Below are positions 61,422 through 64,000 of a stretch of 64,000 bases of DNA, piece by piece (position 1 is the stretch's first letter; each line of letters opens with the position of its first letter). Source of the stretch: Acidobacteriaceae bacterium (GTDB lineage Bacteria; Acidobacteriota; Terriglobia; Terriglobales; Acidobacteriaceae); assembly GCA_003134815.1 (NCBI GenBank), contig PLCO01000009.1, forward strand, positions 189,010 through 253,009. Reading direction: 5' to 3'. The notes below the pieces were generated by a model that did not search any database, was not told where the DNA came from, and saw nothing but the letters and a program-made list of their open reading frames with translations. A program made the translations under genes and the position numbers.

Positions 61422-62441
61422 TTAGAAGACTCCGGCCATGTAGGCTTCCGCCGGTTGCAGATGTTCTGCTTTGGAGCCGCATTGTTCGAGCACCACTGGC
61501 GAGAGTGTGATGACCGGGCACTGCGCGTGGGCGAGAGTCTTGTAGACCACGCCGTGCCGGGTGATGGCGGCAAACGCTGAAGCGCCCTGCGCGCCCATGA
61601 CGATTAGATCGGCCTGCTGCGTACGGCTTTGGTAGAGCAGCTCTTCAGTCGGGTCGCCGGGCACGACGATGGTTTGCACGTCGATTTGACCCTGAAGTTG
61701 GCGGGGAACCAGCGCGAGCATACCCCCTTCCAACTCGTCGAGCGGACGGCCCGCGAGAAGATCGGCGTGATCGAATCCGGCGCGGTCGAATCCCGCACGA
61801 TCGAATCCCGCGCGGTCCTGAGGCGTGATGACATGCTCGAGGATCAGGCGCGCGCTGTGCTGCGCGGCGAGCTCGGCAGCGAAGGCCGCGACTACCGTGC
61901 TGGCCTCGTGCAGGCTGACGGCACAGAGAATGGTGCGCGTGACAAAATTGCGATAGGCGCCGTCGACCACTTCCGGACCGATGATAAAGACCGGCACGGT
62001 TGCGGTGCGCAGGACCGCCTCAGCGACAGAGCCCACCAGCAACTTGCCGATGGGTCCCGGCGAGTGCGTGCCCATGACGATACGGTCGATGTGGCGTTCG
62101 CGCGTAAAAGCGAGAATTTCGTCGGCGGGCAGGCCCGACCGGACGACAACTTCACAGTTGAGGCCCATTTCGCGAACGCGCGTGGCGAGCGGCTCGAGAT
62201 GCTCCTTTTCCAGGCGCGCGGCGGCAGCGGAATCGTAATAACGAATTCCCGAGGGATCCGATGCGGTGACGACGAGTGTGTCATAAGCGTGAAAGAGAAT
62301 GAGCTGGGAACCGAATTCATGTGCCTGCGCGAGCGCGAACGAAAACGCCTTCTCGTTGGGCGGTACTTCGGTGGCGAAGAGGATGGTGGAGGGTTTTGTC
62401 CAACCAGAATTCGAGAGGCCTGGGTTCAAAAGAGCAGCCAT
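61422..62441 (-). CDS. Universal stress protein with tandem Usp domains
   Basis: A 339-residue protein with two UspA-type alpha/beta domains. Domain 1 carries the nucleotide-binding pattern MGTHSPGPIGKLLVGSVAEAVLRTATVPV (Gx2Gx9GS). Domain 2 ends MGAQGASAFAAITRHGVVYKTLAHAQCPV, a degenerate version, so ATP binding is predicted for the first only. Between them FDRAG is repeated three times (DRAGFDRAGFDRAGFDHA) from a 15-bp DNA repeat. The chosen ATG at 62441 has AAGGAGG five bases upstream; the track start 13 codons earlier is rejected. It belongs with the CsbD and small membrane-protein genes as a stress block. The regulatory role is unknown. Confidence 0.92.
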   Translation of the reverse strand: MAALLNPGLSNSGWTKPSTILFATEVPPNEKAFSFALAQAHEFGSQLILFHAYDTLVVTASDPSGIRYYDSAAAARLEKEHLEPLATRVREMGLNCEVVVRSGLPADEILAFTRERHIDRIVMGTHSPGPIGKLLVGSVAEAVLRTATVPVFIIGPEVVDGAYRNFVTRTILCAVSLHEASTVVAAFAAELAAQHSARLILEHVITPQDRAGFDRAGFDRAGFDHADLLAGRPLDELEGGMLALVPRQLQGQIDVQTIVVPGDPTEELLYQSRTQQADLIVMGAQGASAFAAITRHGVVYKTLAHAQCPVITLSPVVLEQCGSKAEHLQPAEAYMAGVF

Positions 62442-62847
62442 GGGAACCTCCTTATGGCGCGTCCAAATGGTGCCGCTCAAATAGTCTCAGGGGCATTGCG
62501 GCTTTGGCGGTGATACGCCGCACATGAGAAGGTGATTCCACTCACCTTTCGGCGATCTGGCGGCTCCGCTTGCCGGCCGGCTCTTGCAAAGTCACGGTAT
62601 GGACGCAGGACGTAAACAAGCGGGACTGACAATCGCCCTTGCCTTTGACAGAATTGTGGTCCCGTTGCGCGGATTTGTCCAGCGTGAGTCGACGAGTTTG
62701 TCCAGCAAGGGTAGAGGGACCCAAATGAGGCTGAGGACGTGATCCCGATCACAGATTGGCCCACTCAATAACTGATCTGATGGACACGATGGACGGGAAT
62801 CGCGACCCTTCGCGATTCGATCTGCGCATTCGCGCAGAGGAGGCCGG
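62442..62847. other. Divergent intergenic region between usp and the radical-SAM gene
   Basis: About 400 bases with no supportable gene; the 60-95 residue track ORFs lack motifs and ribosome-binding sites. It carries a spaced direct repeat (tttgtccagc near 62,674 and 62,698), a TTGACA hexamer near 62,645 without a clear -10, and the CRP/FNR-type palindrome at 62739-62752. Confidence 0.5.
62739..62752. promoter_or_regulatory. CRP/FNR-type palindrome before the radical-SAM gene
   Basis: GTGATCCCGATCAC has perfect GTGATC/GATCAC half-sites. It matches the GTGA-N6-TCAC (CRP-like) and nTGAT-N4-ATCAn (FNR/DNR-like) patterns. It lies 96 bases upstream of the radical-SAM start. Control by an oxygen- or nitric-oxide-responsive regulator is a hypothesis. 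Confidence 0.5.
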
Positions 62848-64000
62848 ATGACGACGGAGCTGATGCACAATATTCCCGCGCGAGGCGGGATCGACTATGA
62901 CGAATCGCCATTTCTGGCGATTTGGGAGATTACGCAGTCCTGCGATCTGGCCTGCAAGCATTGCCGCGCATCTGCGCAGTCGATTCCTCATCCGGACGAG
63001 CTGACACATGAGGAGGGCAAGGCGCTGATCGACCAGATTGCCGAGATGCACGTTCCGATTTTTGTGTTCACAGGCGGCGATCCGCTGAAGCGCAAGGATC
63101 TTTTTGAGCTAATTCGCTACGCGTCGAGCAAGGACCTGCGGGTTGCGGTAACTCCGAGCGCGACGCCGCTGCTGACTCGCGAGGCGATCTTCAAAATGAA
63201 AGAGGCCGGCCTGGTGCGGCTGGGGATTTCGCTGGACGGCTCGACGCCGGAGATTCACGATGCGTTTCGCGGGCTACCGGGAGCGTGGGCGCGGACGATC
63301 CAGGCGATTGAATGGGCCAACGAGGCGGGTGTTCCGATCCAGGTACACACTACCGTGAGCCGGCACAACGTAAACGACCTCGACAATCTGTGCGATTTGT
63401 TTGAGAAGCTGGCGATCGTGATGTGGAATGTGTTCTTCCTGGTTCCTGTTGGCCGCGGCCAGCTGGCCGATTTGCTGAGCGGCGAAGAATTTGAGCAAGT
63501 GTTCGGCAAGATTTATGAACTTTCGCGGCGGGCGAACTTCCAGATCAAGACGACGGAAGCGATGCATTATCGGCGCTACCTGCTGCAGCACAATCTGGAA
63601 GAGAAGCGCATGGGGCATGGAGCGGGGCACGGCGCCGGACACGGTTCGGGGCATGATTCGGGGCTGGCGCGCGGGGCCGCATACGAGCCGGGCACGCCGA
63701 CGGCGGACGCCAAAACGCGCAATATGGGCTGGGCGACGCGCCGCGTGAACGACGGCAAAGGGTTCGTGTTCATTTCGCACATGGGCAACGTGTATCCCAG
63801 CGGATTTTTGCCCATTCATGCGGGCAATGTGCGCGAGATGCCTCTCGGAGAGATCTACCGGAACGCGCCGATCTTTAAAGCGCTGCGCGACACGGGGCGG
63901 CTCGAGGGCAAGTGCGGCGCGTGCGAGTTCAAGGAGATTTGCGGAGGGTCGCGAGCGCGGGCTTACGCGGTGACGGGCGATCCGCTGGCTCAGGAGCCGT
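62848..64000 (+). CDS. SPASM radical-SAM protein, haem d1/AhbD-NirJ-like (partial, 3' end off window)
   Basis: At least 384 residues; the right window edge cuts it, so the ORF track omits it. The ATG follows AGAGGAGG. The radical-SAM cluster is CDLACKHC (CxxxCxxC) in WEITQSCDLACKHCRA, with the SAM motif FVFTGGDPLKRKDL. Near the C-terminus CGACEFKEICGGSRARAYA is a SPASM-type auxiliary-cluster region, as in NirJ/AhbD enzymes that modify haem precursors. Residues near 255-270 hold an unusual His/Gly repeat (GHGAGHGAGHGSGHDSG) that could bind metal. No peptide substrate or maturase partner is visible. The substrate is uncertain; haem and peptide-modifying branches are both possible. Confidence 0.85.
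   Translation, partial: MTTELMHNIPARGGIDYDESPFLAIWEITQSCDLACKHCRASAQSIPHPDELTHEEGKALIDQIAEMHVPIFVFTGGDPLKRKDLFELIRYASSKDLRVAVTPSATPLLTREAIFKMKEAGLVRLGISLDGSTPEIHDAFRGLPGAWARTIQAIEWANEAGVPIQVHTTVSRHNVNDLDNLCDLFEKLAIVMWNVFFLVPVGRGQLADLLSGEEFEQVFGKIYELSRRANFQIKTTEAMHYRRYLLQHNLEEKRMGHGAGHGAGHGSGHDSGLARGAAYEPGTPTADAKTRNMGWATRRVNDGKGFVFISHMGNVYPSGFLPIHAGNVREMPLGEIYRNAPIFKALRDTGRLEGKCGACEFKEICGGSRARAYAVTGDPLAQEP

Overview
The window looks like a chromosomal segment of a Gram-negative Acidobacteriota, most likely class Terriglobia. The basis is the large Oar/CarboxypepD-type TonB-dependent receptor at the left edge, the VWFA-type secreted protein, small CsbD, DUF3309 and lmo0937-type stress proteins, futalosine-pathway menaquinone synthesis (mqnE), and high-GC coding with many GTG/TTG starts. 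This is inferred from gene content; no rRNA lies in the window. I saw no tRNA, CRISPR array, prophage or insertion sequence.

Layout. 1-9 kb: partial TonB-dependent receptor, alanine dehydrogenase, a YghZ-like aldo-keto reductase, a ParE/RelE-type toxin-antitoxin pair, a Sel1-repeat protein and an aldehyde dehydrogenase. 9-19 kb: the rod-shape operon mreB-mreC-mreD-mrdA-rodA, then a large RNase E/G whose S1 domain is split by a disordered insert of about 490 residues. 19-24 kb: an outer-membrane barrel, an arylsulfotransferase-like lipoprotein, a small hypothetical gene and a secreted Xaa-Pro aminopeptidase. 24-30 kb: rimP-nusA-infB behind an attenuator-like hairpin and ended by a terminator. 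30-36 kb: two hypothetical genes, a MazEF-type pair with a perfect 20-bp palindrome at its start, a GNAT protein, an ArnT-like glycosyltransferase, and rbfA detached from infB. 36-48 kb: a Tat-exported glycosidase-like protein, glutaryl-CoA dehydrogenase, a DoxX-like membrane protein, mqnE, a quinone-oxidoreductase-like MDR protein, a DEAD-box helicase, a GT2 glycosyltransferase, HU/IHF and pgeF. 48-60 kb: SDR, lipoprotein cytochrome c, DHA2-type MFS exporter, gamma-glutamyltransferase, VWA protein, two secreted proteins, HNH endonuclease and ComF. 60-64 kb: a stress block (CsbD, two 49-residue membrane proteins absent from the ORF track, tandem UspA) and a partial SPASM radical-SAM protein with a His/Gly insert.

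The least ordinary signal lies between genes. At least ten genes carry a short tandem repeat (7-21 bp units, 2-5 copies) within a few tens of bases of, touching, or overlapping the start codon. Each array has its own unrelated unit. Other notable sites are a 111-bp three-way-junction inverted repeat whose 11-bp hairpin recurs 2 kb away, a vestige of a gamma-glutamyltransferase tail, a CRP/FNR-type palindrome before the radical-SAM gene, and a Shine-Dalgarno sequence held in a hairpin loop. Most coding content is housekeeping. All family calls come from reading the protein sequences by eye; no database search was run.
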